Shown here in pieces: positions 1 to 6,051 of a stretch of 9,965 nucleotides of DNA. This stretch comes from Dehalococcoidia bacterium (GTDB taxonomy: Bacteria; Chloroflexota; Dehalococcoidia; Lucifugimonadales; Lucifugimonadaceae): assembly GCA_012270805.1 (NCBI GenBank), contig JAAXHR010000010.1, forward strand, positions 1 through 9,965, given 5' to 3'. The number at the start of each line of letters is the position of its first letter. Position 1 is the stretch's first letter. Position numbers and translations under genes: made by a program. The notes beneath the pieces were generated by a model, which had not been told where the DNA came from, ran no database searches, and saw only the letters and a list, made by a program, of their open reading frames with translations.

Positions 1-135
1 GCGAAGCTGTTCTGGTGCGAGCCAGGTCCAATAGATACTTCGGATTCAAGGTGCGCGTATGAAAAACGGACAATCGAGATAGTCCGCTTCGCCAACGGAC
101 AAGCTGTGGAGCATTGGGGCCGGCAGTTGGACTAA
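1..135 (+). CDS. SnoaL/NTF2-like protein, C-terminal end only (5' part outside window)
   Basis: Frame 1 is open from the first base to a TAA at 133-135, giving 44 residues. The last part reads KRTIEIVRFANGQAVEHWG, which matches the final strand of SnoaL-like ester cyclase/NTF2-fold proteins, where an I-[DE]-I-x-R-x-x-[ND]-G-[KQ]-x-V-E-H-W signature is typical. Members of this fold are small enzymes or binding proteins with many substrates, so no reaction can be assigned. Family members usually continue for about ten more residues after the EHW motif; this one stops after GRQLD, so it may be slightly shortened. It points toward the minus-strand toxin-antitoxin genes (convergent). The identification rests on a short fragment. 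Confidence 0.55.
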   Translation, partial: AKLFWCEPGPIDTSDSRCAYEKRTIEIVRFANGQAVEHWGRQLD

Positions 136-186
136 TCCGTGCCGACAGATCCACAAACAGCCATCAGTCAGGATTAATCCGAACGA

Positions 187-226
187 TCGCGACGCGATCC
201 CGCGATTCGGCCCCGTCGCATCGCGA
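187..226. terminator. Imperfect stem-loop between convergent genes, possible terminator
   Basis: Two 11-nt arms (187-197 TCGCGACGCGA and 216-226 TCGCATCGCGA) can pair at 10 of 11 positions around an 18-nt loop. It lies between the end of the SnoaL-like frame (135) and the end of the minus-strand PIN toxin frame (244), where a shared terminator would be expected. There is no clear T-run on either side, so a classical intrinsic terminator is not proven. Confidence 0.3.
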
Positions 227-243
227 CGTTTCCTGTCACCAAC

Positions 244-630
244 TCACCAAAGCCTCCGCACACCATACTGATCAAACAAAGTTTCGTTGGATACCAGCAC
301 CAAGTCCTCCGTTATCGCTTGTGCGATCAACATCCTGTCGAATGGATCGCGATGGTGACCGGGCAACGACCCCGCTCGACTTCCATGTTCAACGGTAATC
401 GGAAGTTCAGTGAATCCTTGGCTTGTGACTCTGGCCCGAAAATCAATCGCCAATCTTTCGACACTAGGCATTTTGCCTAGTCGAAATTTAGTCGACATCT
501 CCCAAGCGATTGCTGCACTCACGAATTTTTCGTTGCCTTCATCCTCGATTGCTTGTCGCGCGTTCGGGGTGAGACTCTGGTTTCCGGAGAACCACCAAAC
601 TAAGGGGTGAGTATCCAGCAGTAGCTACAT
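244..630 (-). pseudogene. PIN-domain toxin (VapC-type), interrupted by TAG at codon 2
   Basis: Reading leftward from an ATG at 630-628, the next codon is TAG (627-625). The frame is then open for 126 codons to a TGA at 246-244. The open part reads LLLDTHPLVWWFSGN..., then SAAIAWE, HRDPFDRML and LVSNETLFDQYGV, the hallmarks of the small PIN ribonuclease toxins of the COG3744/Sll0205-like group. Acidic residues expected at the metal site are D6, E44 and D98 (counting ATG as 1); the usual fourth acidic position reads N115-E116. Total length, about 128 codons, is normal for the family. The ATG lies 3 nt after the antitoxin stop, the usual toxin position. A single change (for example AAG to TAG) would explain the stop. 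The toxin is either recently inactivated, started from a downstream CTG (621-616), or read through. Starting at the GTG at 522 would remove the first catalytic Asp. Confidence 0.75.
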
Positions 631-633
631 CGT

Positions 634-867
634 TCAACTACCTTCCCATGCGGCCAATTCTTCTTCAGGTAGCGGATCGAAAAAGCTGTCATCTAGCTCG
701 ATTTGGCCCTTCATAGACCCAAAAACCAGTTGCCCGCGTTGACGAATTTGCACTAACTTCGCAACCGGCTTGCCGTTACGAGCGATGATCACATCTTCTC
801 CAGCCTCCATTTGAACCAATAACCGCGAAAGATGTGTCTTCGCCTCATGTACGTTAACTGTGACCAT
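634..867 (-). CDS. Phd/YefM-family antitoxin (VapB-like)
   Basis: This 77-residue protein begins MVTVNVHEAKTHLSRLL and continues with an EAGEDVIIARNGKPVAKLV block, the DNA-binding N-terminal fold of Phd/YefM antitoxins. The C-terminal tail, with GSMKGQIELDDSFFDPLPEEEL, is the toxin-binding segment seen in antitoxins paired with PIN toxins. Such proteins neutralise the toxin and repress their own operon. I chose the ATG at 867-865 because AAGGGAG (880-874) then lies 6 nt upstream; GTG (870) and TTG (873) in the same frame sit too close to it. The stop (636-634) is followed 3 nt later by the ATG of the PIN toxin frame, which is broken by TAG, so this antitoxin may now be an orphan. A degraded paralogue of its C-terminus lies upstream at 935-1036. 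Confidence 0.85.
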   Translation of the reverse strand: MVTVNVHEAKTHLSRLLVQMEAGEDVIIARNGKPVAKLVQIRQRGQLVFGSMKGQIELDDSFFDPLPEEELAAWEGS

Positions 868-873
868 CACCAA

Positions 874-880
874 CTCCCTT
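874..880 (-). promoter_or_regulatory. Shine-Dalgarno site of the antitoxin gene
   Basis: On the minus strand the sequence is AAGGGAG, 6 nt before the ATG at 867. It is one of the few strong ribosome-binding sites in the window and favours that ATG over the overlapping TTG (873) and GTG (870). Confidence 0.6.
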
Positions 881-934
881 AGGATTCGATTGGCTAATCA
901 TATGACTAACTAGTATGTGCCGCAGTAACGAGGA

Positions 935-1072
935 TCAATCGCCATCCTTCCACAGACGCAACTCTTCTTCGGGCGACGGCTCAAAGGAGCTATCGTCGAG
1001 TTCGATCACACTCTTAATTGATCCGAATTCTGGCGCGCATCGTGTGAACTGCGACGGGATCACTTCAGTGAT
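935..1072 (-). pseudogene. Remnant of a second Phd-type antitoxin C-terminus
   Basis: The minus-strand frame from about 1036 to the TGA at 937-935 reads EFGSIKSVIELDDSSFEP, then SPEEELRLWKDGD. This aligns closely with the C-terminal tail of the intact antitoxin next door (GSMKGQIELDDSFFDPLPEEELAAWEGS): the IELDD and PEEEL blocks are identical. Upstream in the same frame only about 11 unrelated-looking codons follow before a stop at 1075-1073, and I find no ATG and no VNVHEAK-like N-terminus in any frame. It is therefore a truncated paralogue, probably left by duplication and decay of a toxin-antitoxin module. No matching toxin copy lies between it and the intact antitoxin. A conserved tail without the N-terminus should not bind DNA. 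Confidence 0.65.
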
Positions 1073-1127
1073 TCAGTGCCTCGTATGCCACCGATAGCCG
1101 AAGATCGGTATTGATCTTATGCAGTTG

Positions 1128-1149
1128 CTTGGATGGCTAGCCATCCAAG
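1128..1149. repeat. Perfect 22-bp palindrome 3' of the lipoprotein gene
   Basis: The arms CTTGGATGGCT (1128-1138) and AGCCATCCAAG (1139-1149) are exact reverse complements with no spacer, centred on CTAG. The palindrome starts 3 nt beyond the stop codon (1153-1155) of the minus-strand lipoprotein gene. In RNA it could form a hairpin of about 9 bp with a 4-nt loop, which suits a transcript 3' end, but no T-run follows on the minus strand. A protein-binding site is the alternative. Confidence 0.5.
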
Positions 1150-1152
1150 ACA

Positions 1153-2751
1153 TTAGCACCCGCTGTCGTTAGTGCCGTTGTCCCAGTTTGGACCAACCCA
1201 CGTGACGCGGAGCATGAGCTTGTCACCATCGATCCACGGTTGGTCGCAGACTCCCCAGCGCAAGATCTTTTGTTCAAATTCTTCGGCCACATCAGCATCG
1301 TCGAAACTCAGGCGTAAGAGTACGTTGCGGCTTGGATCAATGAACTCCACCTGTTGTCCGAGAGGTACGATGGCGGTTTCAAGTTTCATCGTTACGGTCC
1401 CGTCTGCCCAATCAAGTCCGGCGATTGTAGCCGGAGTAAAGGGTGTAACGAGGAATGAGTCGGGGCTAATGTTGCCGTCAGAGGCGTAGGCACCTACACT
1501 CGCGCCATGATCCACTGGGTCGAAGAAAGCCTCAAGAGTGACGTTCTTCTGGACCGGAATTTCGACGATCCATTCCGTTGTATCAGCACTCCGCCAAGCA
1601 TCGTCAAAGACGGGGAACCGTCGATCACATGGTAATGAGTTGTGATACTGACTGTAGTGGACGCTGTATTCACCGTGGGGCAGGGCGCGGGCTTCAGTGA
1701 AACCCTCGAAGGTATATGTTGTATCGGCACGGTTAGAGAGAGCAAACAGGTCGCTATCCTTTCCGTCTAGCCAATAGTCACTGAAACGAGGTGTCTGGTA
1801 GGGCGGACGGCGGAATCCCAATACAAACCAGGACTCCTCCGGAACGAACTCTGTTTTGTGCCGGGGAAAAGCTGTCGGTTCGCTATACCCACCCAAAGTC
1901 AATTCTTGGTAAGTGCCGAGAATCTGCTCCCTAACCCGGTTCCTTCGGGACAGTGTTCCGTCAATGCACTCGGCGTACTCGCCATCCATTAGGGATGCCA
2001 ATTCCTGAATGCGGGTATTGAGATCAAGAAATGAAATCGTTGCGGATTTCTTGTCCGTGAATTGGTGTCGGTAGATTGAGTCCTCGTTTTCAATCAGCCA
2101 CGTCTCCCCAAGAACTGGATAATCACCGCGGCGGAGCCCTCCTTTGGTGCTAGTGAAGCGGTAATCCTCGCGCGGGCTTGACTGATCCAAAAAGAGTATC
2201 CCATTCCGCGCATTACCGACTCGGGCTCTGCTCCCAGCTAACCAACTTGTGGCAAGCTGTTGTGCCTCGCTCTTCGTCCTTTCGTCAAGCCAATCTGGGA
2301 ACGCAATGTACTTTGGTCCGCTACTCAAACGTGCTTCGAGCTGATCGGCACCGTTTCCTCTCAGATATTGAACGACCTCGAACTTATAGATCAGTTCAAC
2401 TTCGTACCCATAGTTGTCATGTTTTCTAATGGTGGAATCGATTGATACGAACCTAGTCTTGGCTATCACTTCGGATGTCGCTATAATCCGCGCCATCTCG
2501 GGGGATTCATCGACCCAAGTAGGAAACTCGATTTGGACGATAGCGTCGAAGATTGTAGGGGTTGGCATGGTCGTTAAGGCCGGCGACTGCGTTGCTGCAA
2601 CGGTAGTAACGTCCGTTGACGAAGTTTTCGGTTGACCGCACGAAGCCATCAGAATAGCGCAGAGTACAAGAGTCGGGAACACACAACTGAACACAAAATG
2701 CCTGCCGCCGGTCCCCAGATACCAACCAAGTAATCGTGGGAGATGACACAT
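1153..2751 (-). CDS. Predicted lipoprotein of unknown function
   Basis: The chosen ATG (2751-2749) gives 532 residues and has AGGGA about 9 nt upstream. An upstream in-frame ATG at 2859 would add 36 residues ahead of the signal peptide and is less likely. The N-terminus has basic residues, then a hydrophobic stretch (FVFSCVFPTLVLCAIL), then MASC-GQ, a plausible lipobox with Cys38 as the lipidated residue. A Ser/Thr/Pro-rich linker follows, typical of exported lipoproteins. The next part (about residues 75-150) has an ATSEVIAKTRFVSID ... YKFEVVQYLRG pattern, suggesting a beta-rich extracellular domain. The remainder is rich in aromatic and acidic residues with no catalytic motif or repeat I recognise. 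It probably sits on the outer face of the membrane. It is not obviously linked to its neighbours: a toxin-antitoxin remnant downstream and tRNA genes upstream. I cannot assign a function. Confidence 0.7.
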   Translation of the reverse strand: MCHLPRLLGWYLGTGGRHFVFSCVFPTLVLCAILMASCGQPKTSSTDVTTVAATQSPALTTMPTPTIFDAIVQIEFPTWVDESPEMARIIATSEVIAKTRFVSIDSTIRKHDNYGYEVELIYKFEVVQYLRGNGADQLEARLSSGPKYIAFPDWLDERTKSEAQQLATSWLAGSRARVGNARNGILFLDQSSPREDYRFTSTKGGLRRGDYPVLGETWLIENEDSIYRHQFTDKKSATISFLDLNTRIQELASLMDGEYAECIDGTLSRRNRVREQILGTYQELTLGGYSEPTAFPRHKTEFVPEESWFVLGFRRPPYQTPRFSDYWLDGKDSDLFALSNRADTTYTFEGFTEARALPHGEYSVHYSQYHNSLPCDRRFPVFDDAWRSADTTEWIVEIPVQKNVTLEAFFDPVDHGASVGAYASDGNISPDSFLVTPFTPATIAGLDWADGTVTMKLETAIVPLGQQVEFIDPSRNVLLRLSFDDADVAEEFEQKILRWGVCDQPWIDGDKLMLRVTWVGPNWDNGTNDSGC

Positions 2752-3070
2752 CGCTACTGGTCCCTGCATATGCCCCTGAAACATATCCTCTCTCATTACG
2801 ACGTAGTTTTTGTCAGGAAACGTACCTGATACGAGAGGACGGTCAGTGTGGCTGTACACCTGTTACATTCGGAGTTTGCGTCATACTCAGTACGGGTACT
2901 TTCCTATTACGATGTCCAGACACGACAAAACTGTAGGCTATTCGAAAATATGATAGGCACTTGGCTTATCCGTTAGCCTACCACCCATGATGCCCGCGTC
3001 GATTCTGTGCACGACTACATCACGGGAGGAACCTGAGTTTTAAAGCGACGGTACGCGTTTCAAGCAGGTT
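2752..3070. other. Intergenic stretch without a recognisable gene
   Basis: The first ~110 bases are the in-frame 5' extension or leader of the lipoprotein gene. The remainder up to the tRNA-Val gene has stops in all frames. An 8-bp inverted repeat (GTAGGCTA at 2933-2940, TAGCCTAC at 2974-2981, 33 nt apart) is the only structure I noticed. I see no convincing promoter, although the promoter of the minus-strand lipoprotein gene should lie here. No clear terminator follows tRNA-Val. Confidence 0.4.
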
Positions 3071-3147
3071 TGGTGGGCGATGGAGGACTCGAACCTCCGA
3101 CCTCATGCGTGTGAAGCATGCGCTCTAACCAGCTGAGCTAACCGCCC
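3071..3147 (-). tRNA. tRNA-Val (anticodon CAC)
   Basis: Read on the minus strand, the acceptor stem GGGCGGT pairs with ATCGCCC (one G-U), followed by discriminator A and an encoded CCA (3073-3071). The D-arm region is TAGCTCAGCTGGTTAGAGC. The anticodon stem CATGC/GCATG encloses the loop TTCACAC with anticodon CAC, which reads valine GUG codons. The T-arm is GGAGG-TTCGAGT-CCTCC. All cloverleaf parts are intact. It lies 63 nt downstream of tRNA-Met and is probably processed from the same transcript. Confidence 0.95.
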
Positions 3148-3210
3148 TCAACAGAAGTATCGGCGCCGACTGCGTCAGGAACAGGGGCCAGATCGTTGGC
3201 TTAGGAAGTC

Positions 3211-3287
3211 TGGTGGCGATGACAAGACTCGAACTTGTGACCTAGCGCTTATGAAGCGCTCGCTCTAACCTGCTGAGCTACATCGCC
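3211..3287 (-). tRNA. tRNA-Met (anticodon CAT), elongator type
   Basis: On the minus strand the acceptor GGCGATG pairs perfectly with CATCGCC, followed by A and an encoded CCA (3213-3211). The anticodon stem AGCGC/GCGCT encloses TTCATAA with anticodon CAT. The T-arm is ACAAG-TTCGAGT-CTTGT. The paired G1-C72 and the lack of three G-C pairs next to the anticodon loop exclude an initiator tRNA. Similarity to elongator tRNA-Met (GGC start, GGTCACA before the T-loop) favours Met over the lysidine-modified tRNA-Ile that also carries CAT, but that alternative is not fully excluded. Confidence 0.92.
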
Positions 3288-3330
3288 ACTGTTCAAACGA
3301 CCCTTGGGACACCCTTGCGCCGTATCCAAT

Positions 3331-3359
3331 ATGGTATTTGCACCGAACGACGTGGTCAA
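3331..3359 (-). promoter_or_regulatory. Sigma70-type promoter for the tRNA-Met/tRNA-Val pair
   Basis: On the minus strand, TTGACC (3359-3354, 5 of 6 matches to the -35 consensus) is followed after exactly 17 nt by TACCAT (3336-3331, 4 of 6 matches to TATAAT). Transcription would start near 3324, about 37 nt before the 5' end of mature tRNA-Met. It lies in the 93-nt gap after the RNase H-MoaC gene, so the tRNAs need not depend on read-through from that operon. Confidence 0.55.
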
Positions 3360-3380
3360 GATCGAGGCACCCACGACCAG

Positions 3381-4439
3381 TCAATCAGCAACGTATTCGC
3401 CGCTCTTGCCTCCACTCTTACGAACTAGCTTCAAATCCGTCAATCGGATCCCGCGTTCTGCCGATTTGCACATGTCATAAACTGTCAGTCCCGCAATCGA
3501 GGCCGCCGTCATCGCCTCCATCTCCACTCCTGTGCGCCATGTAGCCCGCGCCGTCGCTTCGATCCTCAACCCCGAGCCGTCATCCAACTCCTCGATATCG
3601 ACTTCGATCTGCGAGATCGGGATGTTGTGACACATTGGGATCAGCTCCGCGGTCCGTTTGCCACCCATCACACCCGCGAGTTTCGCCGTGGCAATCACAT
3701 CCCCTTTGCCGATGCCGCCGGAACGGATCAGCGACAGTGTCCTTGCCGACATCAATGCTTCGCAAACTGCGGTGGCAACGCGATCCGTGATCTCTTTTCC
3801 GCCTACATCCACCATCCTCGCCTCACCCGAAGAGTCGATGTGTGTCAGATTCGGTTCTACCCCATCACCTTCGTTCGTGGGCGATCCAACTTCATCAACC
3901 AAGGTAGGGAATGCCGCAGCTTGAGCCTTGATTGCGCTGCCTCCACGTTCGTACACCTCGTCGATCAGTTTTTCACTATCGGGCAACTTGGAGGCCTCGC
4001 CCACCATCGCATCGCACATCTCGTTCTGATGATGCCCTGAGTGGCCTCTCACCCATTGAAAACCGACATCTCGATCCTCAACCGCATCAAGCAATCGACT
4101 CCACAGATCGGGATTCAATGCCTTATCCCCTTGCTTATTGCGGCGCCAACCATTTGCACGCCACCGCTTCGCCCATCCCTTCGACATCCCGTCCACGACG
4201 TACCGCGAGTCGGTTACCACCTCAGTGCGTCGCCCCTTCCCAATCTCGGATGTGCTCTCCAGTCCCGCGATCGCGCCCATCAACTCCATCCGATTATTCG
4301 TCGTTCGTCGATATCCTCTCGACAGTTTCAACCTCCTACTGTCCGCTTCGACAACCACCCCAAATCCGCCCGGGCCAGGGTTCCCGATGGCTCCACCATC
4401 CGAGTAAATGACGAGGTCTTTTCCTGCAGCAGGGCTCAT
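3381..4439 (-). CDS. moaC: RNase HI - MoaC fusion (cyclic pyranopterin monophosphate synthase)
   Basis: One uninterrupted 352-residue frame carries two complete domains. Residues 8-155 are RNase HI: YSDGG (D14), NNRMEL (E52), VTDSRY (D77), a basic GWAKRWRANGW handle, RGHSGH (H133) and EMCD (D143) keep all catalytic positions for cleaving RNA in RNA:DNA hybrids. After a ~40-residue linker, residues 197-352 are a full-length MoaC: LTHIDSSGEARMVDV, KGDVIATAKLAGVMGGKRT, IPMCHNIP, the TGVEMEAMTAAS block, YDMCK (D322, K325) and KSGGKSG. MoaC converts the MoaA product to cyclic pyranopterin monophosphate in molybdenum cofactor synthesis. I see no ATG or ribosome-binding site in the linker, so MoaC appears to be made only as the fusion; a TTG near residue 180 is the only candidate internal start. 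It follows the triple RNase H gene by 29 nt and is preceded in the operon by moaA. Confidence 0.93.
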   Translation of the reverse strand: MSPAAGKDLVIYSDGGAIGNPGPGGFGVVVEADSRRLKLSRGYRRTTNNRMELMGAIAGLESTSEIGKGRRTEVVTDSRYVVDGMSKGWAKRWRANGWRRNKQGDKALNPDLWSRLLDAVEDRDVGFQWVRGHSGHHQNEMCDAMVGEASKLPDSEKLIDEVYERGGSAIKAQAAAFPTLVDEVGSPTNEGDGVEPNLTHIDSSGEARMVDVGGKEITDRVATAVCEALMSARTLSLIRSGGIGKGDVIATAKLAGVMGGKRTAELIPMCHNIPISQIEVDIEELDDGSGLRIEATARATWRTGVEMEAMTAASIAGLTVYDMCKSAERGIRLTDLKLVRKSGGKSGEYVAD

Positions 4440-4468
4440 GTTTCACGACCGCTTCTGGTCAAGCCCAA

Positions 4469-6016
4469 CTACTCCTCGTACCCGTGGTCCACCAGCAGCT
4501 TGTCTTCCGACTGCCCCGCCGCCTCTTTCGCCAGCTTGTCGCACATCTCATTCTCCGCGCTGAACGCTTCGCTAAACCTCGCGTGACCTCGCACCCAGCG
4601 GAACTCGACCTTTTTCAACCGATCACTTGCGTGAAGGATGCGCTTCCAGAGGTCGGTGTTCTTAGCCTTGTCACCGTCCTGCTTGATCCACTGATTCTTG
4701 CGCCATCGCTTCGCCCAACCACGCGTCATCGCACTTACCAGATACTCCGAATCTGTGACCACGATCACCTTTTCTACATCGGGGAGCTTGGCTTCCGACT
4801 GCAGCTTGACCAGCAAGTCCAGAGTCACCGCCGGACCCATCAGTTCCATGCGGTTGTTGGTCGAATGCTTGTAGCCCTGCGATTGGCTCGCCCGTTTGCC
4901 CCTAACTTCCATGATCGCCGCCCACCCTCCGGGGCCGGGATTCTCAAGCGCCGATCCGTCCGTGAAGATTCGGATCAAAGTTCCTTCTTTGACCGCCAAC
5001 TCCTCTTGCTTTTTGAACTCCACATCCTCGCGAACCCGATCCACTTCACGCCTCGCCAAATTCTGGGCCTGCCTCAACATTACGTCCGAGTTAGCTGAAT
5101 CCAACGCTAGGCGAACTTCAACCTCGTGCCGCTGTATCAAGCGTCGAAATTCTTGCCACAAGTCTGCATTCCGCACCCTGTCACCTTCACGGCGGTTCCA
5201 TTTGTTCCGGCTCCAAGTCTCTAACCAACCTCGGTTCACCGCATTCGCAGTCAGTTCGTGAGGCGTGTCCAGAATAATCCGCAATCCGTCTTTTCTCAGC
5301 AGCCTTTGTGTCTCCCGCAACGCATCGATGCACGCCGTCAAGTGCATCCTCGCAAAATTCGTCATCTGGAATTTGCTAGATACTCTTTCCACCTTGCCAG
5401 GCATCTTCAACTCGATGCAATACGCTCCGACACCAGAATTCCCCACCGTTGCTGCGGCGTAGGAGATGTGACAATCAGGCGCAAGTTCGCTCTCGCCATC
5501 GCTATCCTCGTTCGGGGCTTGGACATCCGTACGATTTCGGCGTCCGACATTTTGAGCGAGTATCCAACTCACCTGTTCATGCCGACTGATATTATTCGCC
5601 AAACACTCAAGCAAATCACGATGAACTATCTCTTCGCCGTCAGCGTCGATCCAATCGTTCGCGCGCAACGCCGCTAACTGGTCCTGATCACCGACCGTCT
5701 CCGCAACCCAGGTCGACGGTGTCACCACTTCAACTGTCGCACCAGTCAACTGAACCGCCTCAATCCCTTTGACCGCTGCCATCAAGCAGCACCGGATGAA
5801 AGTGGCATCTTCGTCGACTACACCGGCAATCGGATCAAGTTGCTCGTCTCCAACCTTTACCATCGCGCTGTACGCGCCGAACCCTTGATGGGCCTGGTAG
5901 TCGACACCGCAATTGATGCGAACCGTCGTCGCCTTCTCTTCTTTCGTTTTCGTCTGTTGTGTCATATCGACTAGATGGAAATCAACCCATCGTACCAAAA
6001 CACTCGATTGAAACAT
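4469..6016 (-). CDS. Triple RNase H-like protein: two degenerate domains and one active-type RNase HI domain
   Basis: The 515-residue frame holds three RNase H-like units. Unit 3 (about 346-502) is a canonical RNase HI: FTDGS (D353), NNRMEL (E391), VTDSEY (D422), GWAKRWRKNQW handle, RGHA (H478) and EMCD (D493). Unit 2 (about 182-322) has the same layout, with NRGWLETWSRNKWNRREGD as the handle, but A187, H225, S307 and about Q318 replace catalytic residues; only D250 remains. Unit 1 (about 31-156) is more diverged (INCG, IRCCLM, VVTP, ILAQN): C36, C77, P100 and N156 stand at catalytic positions. A charged linker (EVDRVREDVEFKKQEELAVKEG) joins units 2 and 3. Likely only unit 3 cuts RNA:DNA hybrids; the others may bind nucleic acid or be structural. 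Neither ATG (6016, or 5965 removing 17 residues) has a clear ribosome-binding site. Unit 3 closely resembles the RNase H half of the next gene, suggesting local duplication. Confidence 0.88.
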   Translation of the reverse strand: MFQSSVLVRWVDFHLVDMTQQTKTKEEKATTVRINCGVDYQAHQGFGAYSAMVKVGDEQLDPIAGVVDEDATFIRCCLMAAVKGIEAVQLTGATVEVVTPSTWVAETVGDQDQLAALRANDWIDADGEEIVHRDLLECLANNISRHEQVSWILAQNVGRRNRTDVQAPNEDSDGESELAPDCHISYAAATVGNSGVGAYCIELKMPGKVERVSSKFQMTNFARMHLTACIDALRETQRLLRKDGLRIILDTPHELTANAVNRGWLETWSRNKWNRREGDRVRNADLWQEFRRLIQRHEVEVRLALDSANSDVMLRQAQNLARREVDRVREDVEFKKQEELAVKEGTLIRIFTDGSALENPGPGGWAAIMEVRGKRASQSQGYKHSTNNRMELMGPAVTLDLLVKLQSEAKLPDVEKVIVVTDSEYLVSAMTRGWAKRWRKNQWIKQDGDKAKNTDLWKRILHASDRLKKVEFRWVRGHARFSEAFSAENEMCDKLAKEAAGQSEDKLLVDHGYEE

Positions 6017-6051
6017 CGTAAATCAATAGCATCAATCTCGCGTTCGCCGAA

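Noticed and set aside
244..522. Stand-alone 92-codon PIN-like gene starting at GTG 522
   Set aside because: The same frame is open up to the TAG at 627 and encodes the missing LLLDTH N-terminus, so 522 is an internal codon of a longer toxin frame, not the real start.
915..1097. 60-codon plus-strand frame
   Set aside because: The minus strand of this segment encodes the antitoxin tail remnant; the plus-strand product resembles nothing and has no ribosome-binding site.
2933..2981. 8-bp inverted repeat with 33-nt spacer
   Set aside because: Short arms and a long loop with no T-run; easily expected by chance in this length and not tied to a gene end.
3211..3287. Initiator tRNA-fMet
   Set aside because: Base 1 pairs with base 72 (G-C) and the three G-C pairs of initiator anticodon stems are absent, so this is an elongator-type CAT tRNA.
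4041..4586. 181-codon plus-strand open frame
   Set aside because: It lies antisense to the RNase H-MoaC and triple RNase H genes, whose protein motifs are unmistakable. Its own product has no recognisable domain and is an artefact of codon composition. The same holds for plus-strand frames at 3627-4040, 3932-4411, 4484-5098 and 5258-5677.
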